Positions 31,403 through 42,471 of a stretch of DNA of 64,000 bases are shown here, piece by piece. The notes below the pieces were generated by a model. The model did not search any database and was not told where the DNA came from. It was given only the letters and a program-made list of their open reading frames with translations. How positions within the stretch are numbered: the first letter of the stretch is position 1; every line of letters starts with the position of its first letter. A program made the translations under genes and the position numbers. The stretch covers positions 20,909,821 through 20,973,820 of the forward strand of contig NC_080548.1 in assembly GCF_028640845.1 (NCBI RefSeq). The letters run 5' to 3'. Source of the DNA: Ahaetulla prasina (Eukaryota; Chordata; Lepidosauria; Squamata; Colubridae).

Positions 31403-32283
31403 CAGTGATGGGATTCAAGTAATTTAACAACCGGTTCTCTGCCCTAATGACTAGCAGGATAGGTGTCGTGTCCCATTCCTCCTCTGACAGCCGGGTCTGG
31501 GAAGTCTGTATCAAGCGTGGCCACGAAGCCTCTGCAGCTTTGCCAAATTCCTTTCAGATTTCTCAGGCAGGCAGGAATCCAAGATGTGACTTCAGCAAAC
31601 CAGATGAGACTTTGCTTGACTCAAGGAATGCCAAAAGCAGGTCCTTTATATAGGCTGTGGGGTGTGGCTCCATGACTCAGCACTTATCCAGGCCTCAGCT
31701 TATCCTCCCTTCCTTTTGCTGACATCGCCTCTCCATTCTCCGGAAGCGGGGATCTGTCCACTGTGTCGTTTCGTCCTCAGCTGCCGGCAATTCTAGCTCG
31801 TGGCTGGCTTCGTGCTCACACGCTGTAGGGAGGTTTGTTTGCTCAGTCTGTCTGGGCATGGTGCCAGGGCTGGGGGCTGGAGGCATGCCAGGCCATTCTT
31901 CTTCACTATCAGTCTCTGGCTCAGATAGCAGGAGATGGGAGAGGCCCGGCTGAGGAGAGGAGGGCGGGCGAGGCACAACAGTAGGCGTGGCTCGGTGGTC
32001 ATGTGACCCTGTGGGGGTGGCCAACTCGTCACTCACGTCGATGGGCGCTTCGCCTTAGCTGTTACAATGTACTAAGGGTTAACCAGACAGGCAGTTTTTG
32101 TAAGGAGGGCCGTAAAGATTAGGCTAGAAACAACACCAGAATGTTTCCTTCCTGCCTTCCTTACAGGATTAGCCCTGGAAAGTGGGGGGAAAAAAACAAA
32201 ATGAGATTTCTTCCAACAACTGCTTAAAAAAGTTAACAAACGGTTCTCCCGAATACGTGCGAATTGGCTGAATCCCACCACTG
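31403..32283 (+). mobile_element. hAT-like MITE F1 carrying a solo LTR
   Basis: It starts CAGTGATGGGATTCAAG and ends TGAATCCCACCACTG, flanked by TTTTCTCC (31395-31402) and TTTTCTCT (32284-32291), 7 of 8. The LTR at 31464-31980 interrupts its GCGTGGC block. Confidence 0.85.
31464..31980 (-). mobile_element. Solo LTR, Ty3/gypsy
   Basis: It runs TGTCGTGTCCC...GGCACAACA with ATAGG/GTAGG flanks (31459-31463 and 31981-31985; 4 of 5). On the minus strand the U3 has an open frame (31695-31979) with PETDSEEEWPGM and, near its end, DPRFRRMERRCQQKEGR, both related to the LTR at 49076. A TATATAAAGG box lies near 31645 on the minus strand. Confidence 0.9.
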
Positions 32284-32291
32284 TTTTCTCT

Positions 32292-32924
32292 CCCCCACCC
32301 CAAAAGTAATTCAAGTGATCACTTTCTCAATTTTTTAAAAAGATGTTTGCTCAAATAACAGCATGGATTTTAGGTCTACTTCTCCAATATCTGTTAAAGT
32401 TTGCTTCCTATGCCCAACTATTTTTTTGCCCATTGTTTTCCTAATAATAAGCCATTTTGGTCCATTATTTTCATCAAGTGTGCATTTTTGGTAGACTTTT
32501 CCTTCATCTGCTTTTTATTGTGGGCAAACTGCTTTGTAATATTCCGAGAACGTCAAATGATAACTAAGTTTCAGTTTGGCTTGCAAAGGAAAATGAAATG
32601 AATTCATATTCAAATATAAACTAAACAGATTTCTTGCCCATCCCTGGGAGAGAGAGCTACGGATTGTTAAGAAGCAATCTCATCTATTTCACAAAAGACT
32701 ATTCTGGAACTACCAAGCCCACCATAGCATCATTTTGCAGAAATGCTCACAAAGGATCCCAATATTTCCAATGTCCACGTCTCCATTTTAATCTAGTCTA
32801 GCAAATTGTGCCAATGCAAAATTTCTGTTTGCGATTTTCACAGGGTTTTAGACCGGAGTGTTCCCCAGCTCTATTCAAAGAGGAGGATGGTTTGATTGGC
32901 AGTGCCCTTTTGTACAGGGTGAGC
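32292..32924. other. No gene recognised
   Basis: AT-rich unique-looking sequence. Confidence 0.5.
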
Positions 32925-32932
32925 ATTTAACT

Positions 32933-33386
32933 CATGGGTCTGCAACCTTAAACACTCAAAGAGCCATTTGGACCCGTTTCCCATAGAAAAGAAAACACTG
33001 AGAGCCACAAAACGCCCCCCCCACAGCCACCCCTACCCAGCTGGTCATTAGGGCAGAGAACCGATTGTTAAAAAACAATGGGAACCACAAAACCCTTTTG
33101 ACATCTCTCTCTCCCTCCCTCCCTCCCCCACTCCCTCCCTCTCCCCGCTCTCTCTGTTTCTCTCTATGTCTTTCTCTCTCCTCCTCTCTCTGTATCTCTC
33201 TGTTTCTTCCCCGGCTGCTTCTCCATCCCCCACCATCACTTTTACCTTCTTAGGCCAGGCGAGGAGTGACTGGGAGGGGAGGGTGAGGGGCGGGGCCAGC
33301 TAGTGGTGGGATCATCCAACAGGGAGCCATAGCAGAGGGCCCAAAGAACCCCATGCGGCTCCGGAGCCACAGGTTGCAGACACCCA
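32933..33386 (+). mobile_element. hAT-like MITE (GGGTCTGCAACC family)
   Basis: The left end is CATGGGTCTGCAACCTTAAAC and the right end GAGCCACAGGTTGCAGAC. The flanks are ATTTAACT (32925-32932) and GTTTAACT (33387-33394), 7 of 8. It contains an F1-like piece (GGTCATTAGGGCAGAGAACC) and a CT-rich tract at 33103-33250. Confidence 0.8.
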
Positions 33387-33399
33387 GTTTAACTGAAAG

Positions 33400-33712
33400 C
33401 AGGTGTGATGACTCAGCTGGAAAGCTGACAGCCTGGGTTTGAGACCCGAGTGCCAAAGAATGGGCTGAGCTTACTTTTCCCAGCTCCTGCTCACCTAGCA
33501 GTTCGAAAGCATGCAACTGTGAGTAGATAAATAGGTACCACTTTGGTGGGAAAGTAATAGCATTCCATGTACCTTTGGCGTATAATCATGCTGGTCACAT
33601 GACCGCAGAAATGTCTACAGACAATGCTGGCTCCCTCAGCTAAGGAACGGAGATGAGCAATGCTTCCTATAGTGGGACTCAACTGGAAAGGGGAAAATCT
33701 TTACCTTTATGC
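33400..33712 (+). mobile_element. Older Sauria SINE subtype
   Basis: Diverged head (ATGACTCAGCTGGAAAGC, GGTTTGAGACCCGAGTGCC), then the CAGTTCGAAAGCATGCAA block and a CTTTACCTTTATG tail. It is similar in subtype to 55853-56208. Confidence 0.82.
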
Positions 33713-34240
33713 TAGCTTAGACTGCCGAGATTGCAATTCTTGAACCGGCAATAGCCCCGATAGGACATCATCTGAAACTGAAGGGTATATTGGTTTGCTG
33801 AGTCTCATCAAATTTTGATCTGATCAGTGCCTGACTAGAGAATAGTGGATGCAGCATTACTGCCATATGTCATATTTTTTGAGATAGGTCAGGTCAAAAA
33901 ACCAGCTCCCATAAGAAATGCTAGAGCTCCACTTTATTGATGTTGCTATAATAACAAAATCACAAAACCCTCATTTCTTCCCCTTCCTTCCCCTTATACT
34001 AAAAAGAGACAAGATCAGGATAACTCCCCCCCCCACCGCTTTTTGCATGCTTTCTCATTCTTGCAGACCAAGCTCATGTTTTGCTAATGGTTTCCACATG
34101 GTACATCTGCAAGGTCATCTCTAGACTCCACTAAGCCTTGGAAGATATTAAGAGATGCTGATACGGGCATTTCCTCTGACAAATCCAAGCCGCAATTTCG
34201 ATGACCTAAAGCTCCATCTGCTAATGTAGAATGCAGGTCG
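33713..34240. other. No gene recognised
   Basis: Unique-looking sequence. Confidence 0.5.
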
Positions 34241-34245
34241 TGTGC

Positions 34246-34343
34246 AGGAGCTGTCCCCAACCCTTTGGGGACCCTTTGCTGGCTGAGGAATTCTGGGAGT
34301 TGAAGTCCACAAGCCTTAAAGTGGCCAAGATTGGAGACCCCTG
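34246..34343 (+). mobile_element. Short foldback MITE (GGGAGTTGAAGTCCACAAG family)
   Basis: It shares GAATTCTGGGAGTTGAAGTC, CACAAGCCTTAAAGTGGCC and the GGAGACCCCTG end with 56923-57046. The left arm is partly lost. Confidence 0.75.
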
Positions 34344-34365
34344 CTCTAGGATGGGAACCTTAGAA

Positions 34366-34839
34366 CAGCGGTTCTCAACCTGTGGGTCGGGACCCCGTTG
34401 GGGGTCAAATGACGATTTGCTAGGAGTCTCCTAAGACCATTGGAAATATGGGAAGTATACTTGCAAGTTGAAGAATCGCGCTCCAATGGTTGACTCCACA
34501 AGCCAGCTGCAGGCTCTTCAAATCGCTAGCCGAATTCGGCTTCAGGCACGATGAATTAAAAAAGAGAGAAATCTTTTCTCTGATGTCTCCCTCTCAAGGC
34601 AGCTGCAATCACTCCCAATCACTAGCCTAATCTGGCTTCAGGCGCGATAAACTTAATAGGGGAGGAGTCTCTGCTTTAATGCCTCCGTCCTCAAGGCAAT
34701 CGCAAGCAGTTCAGATCGCTAGCCAATACGGCTTCAGGCGTGATAAATTCAAAACAAAAATAATTTTATGGTTGGGGTCGCCACATTGTGGGGAATTGTA
34801 TTAAAGAGATCGTAGCACTATAAAGGTTGAGAACCACTG
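34366..34839 (+). mobile_element. SPIN-like hAT MITE with perfect target duplication
   Basis: The ends are CAGCGGTTCTCAACCTGTGG and GGTTGAGAACCACTG, with the perfect 8-bp duplication CCTTAGAA (34358-34365 and 34840-34847). SPIN landmarks (GGGTCGGGACCCC, CCTAAGACCATTGGAAA, TTTTATGGTTGGGGTCGCC) are present. Three internal units (about 34475-34558, 34559-34655 and 34656-34750) each end in GGCTTCAGGC plus a GATAAA-like motif. Confidence 0.95.
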
Positions 34840-34984
34840 CCTTAGAAGATGCTCAGATCTGCTAATATGAACAGAAGTTCTTCTTACACCTATTTAAATA
34901 CCACGGTAGTACAAAGATACAAAGTTGGCCCGTCTGGATTTATAGCCATGTTCCAATAGTAACTGTGAGAGGGAGTCCTAATGG

Positions 34985-35600
34985 GGACATTTAAATATGA
35001 GCCAGCAGTGTGCAGCAGCTCCCAAAAAACCCAACACAGTCCTAGGCTGCATAAACAGAGGGATAGAATCAAGATCACGTGAAGTGTTAATACCACTTTA
35101 TAATGCCTTGGTAAAGTCACACTAGGAATGCTGCATTCAGTTTTGGTCACCATGATGTAAAAATGATTCTGAGACTCTAGAAAGAGTGCAGAGAAGAGCA
35201 GCAAAGATGATTAGGGGGCTGGAGGCTAAAACATATAAAGAACAGTTGCTGGAATTGGGCATGTCTAGTTTAATGAAAAGAAGGACTAGGGAAGACATGA
35301 TAACAGTCTTCCAATATCTCAGGGGCTGCCCCAGAGAAGAGGGAGTCAAGCTCTTCTCCAAAGCACTTGAAGGAAGGACAAGAAGCAATAGGTGGAAACT
35401 AATCAAGGAGAGAAACAATCTAGAACTAAGGAGGAATTTCCTGACAGTTAGAACAATTAATCAGTGGAAGGGCTCGCCTTCAGAAGTTATGGGTGCTCCA
35501 TCACTAAAAGTTTTTAAAAAGAGATTTCACTGAAATGGTATAGGGTTTCCTGCCTGAGCTGGGGGTTGGACTAGAAGACCTTCAAGGTTCCTTTCAACTC
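34985..35600 (+). mobile_element. CR1 LINE ORF2 3' portion
   Basis: Longest CR1 copy in the window. The upstream part (from about 34990) reads as RT thumb-region codons in broken frames. The frame 35186-35533 gives MQRRAAKMIRGLEAKTYKEQ and FLTVRTINQW. The 3' UTR (GGTTGGACTAGAAGACCTTC) ends at a (TTTA)n array. Confidence 0.93.
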
Positions 35601-35605
35601 TATTT

Positions 35606-35701
<96 letters not shown>

Positions 35702-35704
35702 TTT
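35598..35704. repeat. (TTTA)n microsatellite
   Basis: About 26 units between the CR1 3' end and a short retroelement 3' piece (TATACCGCCCTTCTCCCGAA, 35709-35800, minus) that resembles the family III SINE 3' region. Confidence 0.95.
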
Positions 35705-35800
35705 GATTTTTATACCGCCCTTCTCCCGAAGGACTCAGGGCGGTGTACAGGCAACAATAAAATACAGACACTACAATATACAATTTAAAATGCAAGTTAA

Positions 35801-36961
35801 AAAACTTATTATAATTAGCCTAGAACTTTAAAAATTATACAATTATATAATTGTTATAAAAATTATTCTGTTATGCATGTTCTGAGCTGCCTTATTGTCA
35901 GCATGTGATTTTTATAAACGATTCTCAATAACAGGATTCAAAAGGGCAGTGGCAAAATATTGTTCCAAAATACACATTTTATGTCTATCTACCCTCGATT
36001 TTCCAGTTTGCTGTTTGACTTGTGAACAGTGTTGCAAATGTGCAGCGTGCACCTGCATTCTAATTATCCTGTAAGTACAACTGTTGCAAGAACCGGTCAA
36101 TTAATAAATACAAAATCGGAATGAAATTCTCATGCATCCCTAGATGGCACTCCCAAGGGGGGCCCAAGGCCAATGAATCGGTCAGTCTGGGGTTTTTTAT
36201 CCTTGCGTTTCCAAATGATCCTTTTTATAGCTTGCTATTGTTTTCGCAGTCGGCGAGTTCCTTGCAGTAGGAAAATAGGGTAAAAAAATAATTTAAATAA
36301 ATGAATATTACAGATGGCCTGCAAAATCGGTACATTTATGCAAACAGATGCAATTGGCATAACTTATTCCAACTAGGAAATCTGAGTTTGGATATTTCTT
36401 ATTTTAAATGCAGATGTCTGAAGTTTGTGGTGAAACGTACCACACGCACACATGCACACACATACAATTTACACAGGCAGGAGACCCTTTGAAGTCAGTC
36501 TACGATCCACGATCAAGCCCAACAACAAAGAGATCCTTCTTTTTCATGCTGTTCTTGATCTCCAAGGCATCAAGAAAACAAAAATCCGACACCCGCCTCC
36601 CCCACCCCAGCCAATTCCCTGGTACCATTTCATGATCTCTCAACCTGCTGCAATAGTGGGAACAGTGGAGGGCACACAATAGAGAGCAACTTTATCGATT
36701 CACCAGGTGGTCCTCATCTTCCTTTATCCCTCCCTTTGAAACAGCCCTAGCATTTTCTTTGTTGTCCCCTGGCGACCTCGAGTGCATAAAGCAAGAATCA
36801 AATGGGGCATAGATTTATAGCAACTGGGAAAGAAAAGCATTCCTTTCATCTTTAAAAAAAAAAAAAAAGCAGTTAGTACATCTGGGTCAGGTCTCGAGAA
36901 TCCATCCTCTGGGGGAGGATATATAATAATGAACTGGGCAGGGTATTTGGGGGAGGGATCC
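35801..36961. other. No gene recognised
   Basis: Over 1.1 kb of unique-looking sequence, with a short (CA)n-like stretch near 36438. No coding support. Confidence 0.5.
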
Positions 36962-36969
36962 TCCTACAC

Positions 36970-37335
36970 CAGTGATGTCTAACCTTTTCCGGACCAAGTG
37001 CCCAAAGAGCATGCGCATGCCTGCGAATGTGTGTGTGTGCGGCCATACCCCCCAAATGCAATGCGCGCATGGCCCCTGGGCATGCACCCACACATGCATG
37101 CCCAGCCTCCCCACACGTACCCGCCCCTGCACCCCTCCCCCACTCCCACGCATGCATTTGCAGCCCCCTGCACGCCACCCCCCATGCATGCGTGGCAGAC
37201 ACCTGAAGACCAGCTGGCCTGCGGGAGATGCATGCGCATGCACAGCAAAGCTAAGCTTGGACAACAGCTCACGTGCCATCAGAGAGGGCGCTGCGGGCCA
37301 CCTGTGGCATGCGTGCCATAGGTTTGCCATCACGG
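36970..37335 (+). mobile_element. hAT-like MITE F2, both ends present
   Basis: It starts CAGTGATGTCTAACCTTTTCC and ends GGCATGCGTGCCATAGGTTT then GCCATCACGG, flanked by TCCTACAC (36962-36969) and CCCTATAC (37336-37343), 6 of 8. It is rich in GCATGC palindromes; the overlapping frames on both strands are artefacts of this composition. Confidence 0.83.
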
Positions 37336-37363
37336 CCCTATACCTTGTCTTGAATAAACCACA

Positions 37364-37488
37364 GAAGTCAGGATGGGTAACTATGGCCCCTTTAAGACCA
37401 TGGGGACTTCAATTCCCAGAATTCCTGAGTAATGAATTCTGGGAGTTGAAGTCCTCAGGTCGTAAAGAGGCCATAGTTGCTCTGACAT
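37364..37488. mobile_element. Short foldback MITE
   Basis: AACTATGGCCCCTTTAAGACC is inverted against GGTCGTAAAGAGGCCATAGTT around a core with GAATTCTGGGAGTTGAAGTC. It is related to 56923-57046. Confidence 0.78.
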
Positions 37489-37772
37489 AAGCTAATTGTT
37501 CTTCATGCCTGATATCAAAAGTGCCCGCAGGAGGTCTAAATGCCAGGATGGCATCCATAATCACATATTTGAAGCCCTGCTTTACTCCTCCCTCTCTCTC
37601 TTTTTTTTTTTACATGGTCTGGGCTTAGATTAGATGGCCACCATCTTGACTCTCTTGCCCTCCCCAATGAGTTCCACTAAGTAATGCTAACCATTGCACA
37701 TCTTTACTTGCCTCTTCATCGTAGATTAATGATCTCTTCTATTCTTTTCATGTCTAGTTTGCTTATATGCCT

Positions 37773-37972
37773 GTGTGTGTGTGTGTGTGTGAATGAGTGT
37801 GCACATGCATATGTGCACCAGCACCCCTTTGAGTCAGTGTTGACTGCCGATGAATGTGTGGACTAATCCCTGGAATTTTCTTGGCAAAATGTCAAAAGTA
37901 GCTTGCCATTGCCTCCTTTCTATGACTGTGAAAGAATGTGACCAGCCCAAGATCACCCAGCTGGCTTTGTCG
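37773..37972 (-). mobile_element. Old tRNA/CORE-type SINE fragment beside (GT)n
   Basis: After a GT run (37773-37790), 37828-37972 carries TTTGAGTCAGTGTTGACTG, CTTGCCATTGCCTCC and GATCACCCAGCTGGCTTTG. This is the same family and orientation as 57966-58875, minus strand. Confidence 0.65.
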
Positions 37973-37999
37973 CCTCCGGAAGTTGTGGTTGTTCTAACA

Positions 38000-38231
38000 T
38001 TGGCTGTTTCCTGACTTCCGATGGGCCCAGAAGGCACAAAAAACAGCTGGCCAGCAGGCACATGCATGCCGGAGCTGAGCTAGGGCAATACTCATGTGCC
38101 CATCGATATGGCTCCATGTGCCACCTGTGGCACGCGTGCCATAGGTTCGCCATCATGGGTATAGGGTTTCTTGTACGAGCAGGGGGTTTGACTAGAAGTC
38201 CTCCAAGGTACCTTTCAACTCTGTTATTCTG
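38000..38231 (-). mobile_element. MITE F2 end abutting a CR1 3' tail
   Basis: 38000-38157 ends in GTGGCACGCGTGCCATAGG then TTCGCCATCATG, an F2 terminus facing right. 38158-38231 is the last 70 bp or so of CR1 in plus orientation (GGGGGTTTGACTAGAAGTCC). Confidence 0.75.
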
Positions 38232-38746
38232 AGAAACAAGAACTCATGATATAGTTTGGTGGCTTAACCACAACACCAAACTGGATTGCTTATCTTTCAA
38301 AGAGAGAGAAAAAAATTCAAGCAAGCTACTTGGGAGCCAGGATAATGGGGTACCCCTGTGAGAAGTCACCACCTCCCAGAAGAATGAAATATTTTAGGAA
38401 ATATTTAAAAAAGGCAGAATATTATATTTCCCCTAAAAGAGAAACAGAAATCTTAAGGGAGACAGAAACTCAGCTCCAGCTCCCTGCCCCCAGCAGATAT
38501 TTGGTGCTTATTAAGAAAGACTGGGCCATCCTATTTACAAAACAAAAGACCTCCAGCTCCAGGGTGATGGGATTAAGACATAACCCTCCAGATAGGATTA
38601 TCTAGCAGCGGAGTTCACTGCATTGCAAAATCTCCTAAGAACATTGGATCAGCCAACTTCAGCCAAACTTATCTCAGTCAGACTTGACCCCACATGGCCC
38701 CATGGGAGTCTGACAGCAGCCAATAGAATACATGATCACCAGGGGC
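38232..38746. other. No gene recognised
   Basis: Unique-looking sequence. Confidence 0.5.
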
Positions 38747-38998
38747 CTCTGGTGGCTCAACGGACTAAGTTATTAACACAGCTGCTTGCAATTACTGCAA
38801 GTTCAAATCCCACCAGGCCCAAGGTTGACTCAGCCTTCCATCCTTTATAAGGTAGGTAAAATGAGGACCCAGATTGTTGGGGGCAATTAAGTTGACTTTG
38901 TATATAATATACAAATGGATGAAGACTATTGCTTGACACAGTGTAAGCCGCCCTGAGTCTTCGGAGAAGGGCGGGATATAAATGCAAATAAAAAAAAT
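38747..38998 (+). mobile_element. tRNA-derived SINE, family III
   Basis: Same subtype as 13935-14212: GCCTCTGGTGGCTCAACGG to GGGCGGGATATAAATGC with an A-rich tail. Confidence 0.88.
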
Positions 38999-39813
38999 GT
39001 TCTTGCACAGGAACAGGAAGCTCAAGTTCAAAGCCCAAGAGAAGGTATAAAAGCCACCCACTCTCAGCCCCATGTGGTCAGCTGCCCAGAACCACCCATA
39101 TGCTTCTGCTTCACCATTAAACCATCTTTCCAATCAGCCACCATATTTCCAACGTCTTTTCCCCAGCTTGGACCTGAACCAGATGGACATTTCTCCCAAC
39201 ATTTTTCCCCTTTACAAACCTCTTGCCGTGAGAAATGATCCCAGGAAGAGCAAATGTGTCGGCCAACTTCGCAAGGGAGACTCTACGAGGCAATTTGGTA
39301 ACAGTGAATGAACCTGAGGATCCAGCGAAAGGGATGTGCTTGGAACGCGGTTGGCGTAATTGCTCCATGCAGCAGATATAGGCTGTAACTCTCAGAATAA
39401 CACCCTGCAGGTTTTTTTTTAATGATGTAAAAATGCAGAAAGGATGAGAAAGTCTGCTTTTATTCCAGTTTTAGCTCTGAAGTCCTATATAATCAATATC
39501 TTGGCGTGTTGGGCTGTTCCAGGAGTTCATTTGCTTTGCATTTTTAAGCAGGTATGCAACTCTAAGGAAGTAGCCAGATTGAGTCATACTTATCCTTCCA
39601 GGGCTTTTGAACCTCTCAATTTAGCAATACACTTCTCTGCTCAGAAGAAGCTAGGTGCCCTTGCATGAAATGTATGGGCACCAAAAAAAAGTATTTAAAA
39701 TTGTATTTATTGCGGGGGGAAGGGGCAGGCAGGAGAGAGGAGGCAGAAAATAATGCTTTTTTTTCCCCCCTGCAAAAAAGAGAAATGCATGGATGTTTGA
39801 ACTTTATCTGACT
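38999..39813. other. No gene recognised
   Basis: Unique-looking sequence. The frame 39072-39311 has no domain support. Confidence 0.5.
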
Positions 39814-40495
39814 GTATCAGCAGCCCAAGGAGCTGCTGATCCAGTTCTACAGAGGAATTATTGAGTCTGTCATCTGCATCTCTATAACTGTCTGGTTCGG
39901 TTCTGCAACCTAACAAGACGGACACAAACTTCAGAGGATAATTAGAACTGCAGAAAAAACAATGGCTACCAACCTCCCTTCCATTGAGGACCTGTCTACT
40001 GCATGAGTCAAAAAGAGAGTTGTGAAAATATTTACAAACCCCTCACATCCTGAACATAAACTTTTTCAATTCCTACCCTCAAAATGACATTATAGAGTAC
40101 TGCATACCAAGACAACTAGACACAAGAACAGTTTTTTCCCAAACGCCATCACTCTGCTAAACAAATAATTCCCTCAACACCTGTCAAACTATTCACATTA
40201 GGTTGCATTACTATTGCTATTGGTCTTCTCATCATTCCTGTCGCCCATCTCCTTCCACTTGTGACTGCATGACTGTAACTTTGTTGCTTGTATCCTTGCA
40301 ATTTATATTGATATTGGTTGTTTCCTAGTATGATTTGATTGCTTATTGTACCATATGACTGTCACTGGATGTTCTGCTTTGTGATTCTTGATGAATGTAT
40401 CTTGTTTTTTTAATGTACATTGAGAGTATATGCACCAGAGACAAATTCCTTGTGTGTCCAATCCCACTTGATAGAATAAAGAATTCTATCTAAAA
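39814..40495 (+). mobile_element. L2-type LINE 3' end, decayed
   Basis: Closely similar to 28660-29298 (CAAGGAGCTGCTGATCCAG, CTGTCTGGTTCGGTTCTGC, CCTTGTGTGTCCAATCC), but the ORF2 frame is broken by stops such as the TGA near 40005. Confidence 0.88.
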
Positions 40496-41040
40496 TCAAC
40501 ACACTCCAAATTAACATAGGGCAGAGGTTGACTGATCCATTCGCTCTTCCTGGAAGTTTTAAAAATCCTGGGATTGCAGCCTTTGTCAAATGCATGGTGT
40601 TTTACTCCTGTCCTTCCAATTCTCCCCACAAAATCACCTTTTTCATGAAGCCTTCGGCATAACAGCATAAATCACATCCCCTAATAAAAACCATGCCTTT
40701 TAGAATGGAAAGCTGAACTAAATGGATAGTCTTCCTCTTCTGGGTATTAAATTTCAGATCATAACATCCTCCGGGCAAGAAGCCACCTTGTCTGCTACTC
40801 TAAATAGCACGGTACATACTCTTGATGTCGTATAAGCACATTAAGGCTACTTTAAAGAAATATTTTACAGATGGCAGCATTGGTGTCGCTGTGACTCGGG
40901 TATAGGAGCATGCATACACACATCACACATACACAAATAAAAATGGGGGGAAATAAAATATGAAAAGAAAAATCTTACAGAATATAAATAAGGACTAAAT
41001 ATACCTTTCCCAAGCTAGTTTGTTTTGGTTTTTTAAATCG
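40496..41040. other. No gene recognised
   Basis: Unique-looking sequence. Confidence 0.5.
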
Positions 41041-41215
41041 AAGAAGAAGAAGAAGAAGAAGAAGAAGAAGAAGAAGAAGAAGAAGAAGAAGAAGAAGAAG
41101 AAGAAGAAGAAGAAGAAGAAGAAGAAGAAGAAGAAGAAGAAGAAGAAGAAGGGCTGGAGGAGGAGGAGGGGAGGAGGAGGAGGGGAGGAGGAGGAGGAGA
41201 AGTAGAAGAAGAAGA
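41041..41215. repeat. (GAA)n, about 37 units, then (GGA)n
   Basis: Pure GAA run at 41041-41151 followed by interrupted GGA/GGGA units. The polylysine, polyserine and polyleucine frames across it are simple-repeat translations. Confidence 0.97.
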
Positions 41216-41235
41216 GGAGTGGGGAGGGGGAGGAG

Positions 41236-42048
41236 GAAAACATAAAAATGATAGATTGTGATACATACGTTGTCAAGAAGGAGAAAAAAACCACACTGTA
41301 ACAAAAGTAAAAAAATCACAAAAACCTTCATAATGACCTGTCATTATAACAATAAGCAGTAACAATTCTATATATATTTGTCTAATGCAAATAGCCATAT
41401 AAATGTATTGGAAATATATATGTACTTGAATAATAAATGCATGAGAATAATATTTTCCAAGGTACTTTAATATTGGTCAAGGTTAGGCAGGCTTTAGGAT
41501 TGAATGTAATTTATCTAGTTTTTCACTTAGAACCCTAAAAACCTACCGATCAGACTTCTAAGTGGAAAATCATGAATAAGGATAGACTACTAGAAGTGTT
41601 CCTAGTTTTATTATTTTCGATATGCCAGGTTTATACTGCTTCAGTCTTATTCAACGGTATGTGGCTTACGGCTGTACATAGTAAAATTATAATATAATAA
41701 AAGAATAACAATAGATATATCATAATAAATCCTGTTAGAACATTTGTGGCATGGCATCATTTGGAAAATGCTGACTGGAAGGTCTTCTGAATGAATAGCC
41801 ACTCCCTCTTGTTTGGGTTAAGTCTAAGCCTGTTTCTCTCCATACATCGGATCAAGATTGCTATTGCATCTACCTGAGATAATCACCAGTAGCGTATCCT
41901 GAATTGATAAACTATCTCATTCAGCAGCTTGATTCAGATGTAAAAGATGATCCAGGAGATGACCGCAACATTAAGATACCATCATGTTGACTTTGAGTTC
42001 AGGCGATAACTAAGCACACTTTGTTATAAAGTATTTTGCATTTCCTTA
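41236..42048. other. No gene recognised
   Basis: AT-rich unique-looking sequence. It ends in a good acceptor-like TTGCATTTCCTTAG at 42048. Confidence 0.5.
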
Positions 42049-42069
42049 GGCTAGCAGAAAACTGAATAA

Positions 42070-42471
42070 ATGAACAACTACTACTTTGGAGGCATGAAGC
42101 CAAAGAGAGCTTGTAACGGCAGGAGTTTAGTTCAGTATCTTCATCAGATGAACATCTTCAAGGCCTGCTGCCAAGCTAGAAAATTGGGATTCTTTTGTCC
42201 ACAGTCAACACAGAGCTTTCATCGTGAACTTTTGAGGGATGTATTCCGTCTTGAAGATGTCACTGAGAACTGGCATACTTCCAAAATTGCCCCTCTAGAG
42301 GAGCCGGTAAGGAGGAAAGTAGGGGAACCCCAGATAGAACTGAAGTCTTATCTTATGGAAGCATCACATATAGAAGCTCCATTTTCTAAAATCCATTTTC
42401 ATCAAGTCAAAGTAGAAGACTTTTTTGAAATTCTGCCAGACCACCATGAGTTATATCCACCTCAGGGGTGA
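42070..42471 (+). CDS. Candidate coding exon or decayed gene fragment, unidentified
   Basis: A 133-codon frame in non-repetitive sequence with varied residue use (for example LRDVFRLEDVTENWHTSKIA and SHIEAPFSKIHFHQVKVEDF). An acceptor-like TTCCTTAG ends near 42048 and a donor-like CCGGTAAGG lies at about 42306, which would define an exon with a start codon at 42070 preceded by an in-frame TAA. The last codons and the stop come from a MITE inserted at 42463, so the present 3' end is not original. No family was recognised; it may be an exon, a non-coding RNA segment or chance. Confidence 0.25.
   Translation: MNNYYFGGMKPKRACNGRSLVQYLHQMNIFKACCQARKLGFFCPQSTQSFHRELLRDVFRLEDVTENWHTSKIAPLEEPVRRKVGEPQIELKSYLMEASHIEAPFSKIHFHQVKVEDFFEILPDHHELYPPQG

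Noticed and set aside
36887..37490. Several overlapping frames up to 172 codons and a CpG-island-like composition
   Set aside because: The segment is an F2 MITE with inverted ends and a probable target duplication, not a promoter or gene.
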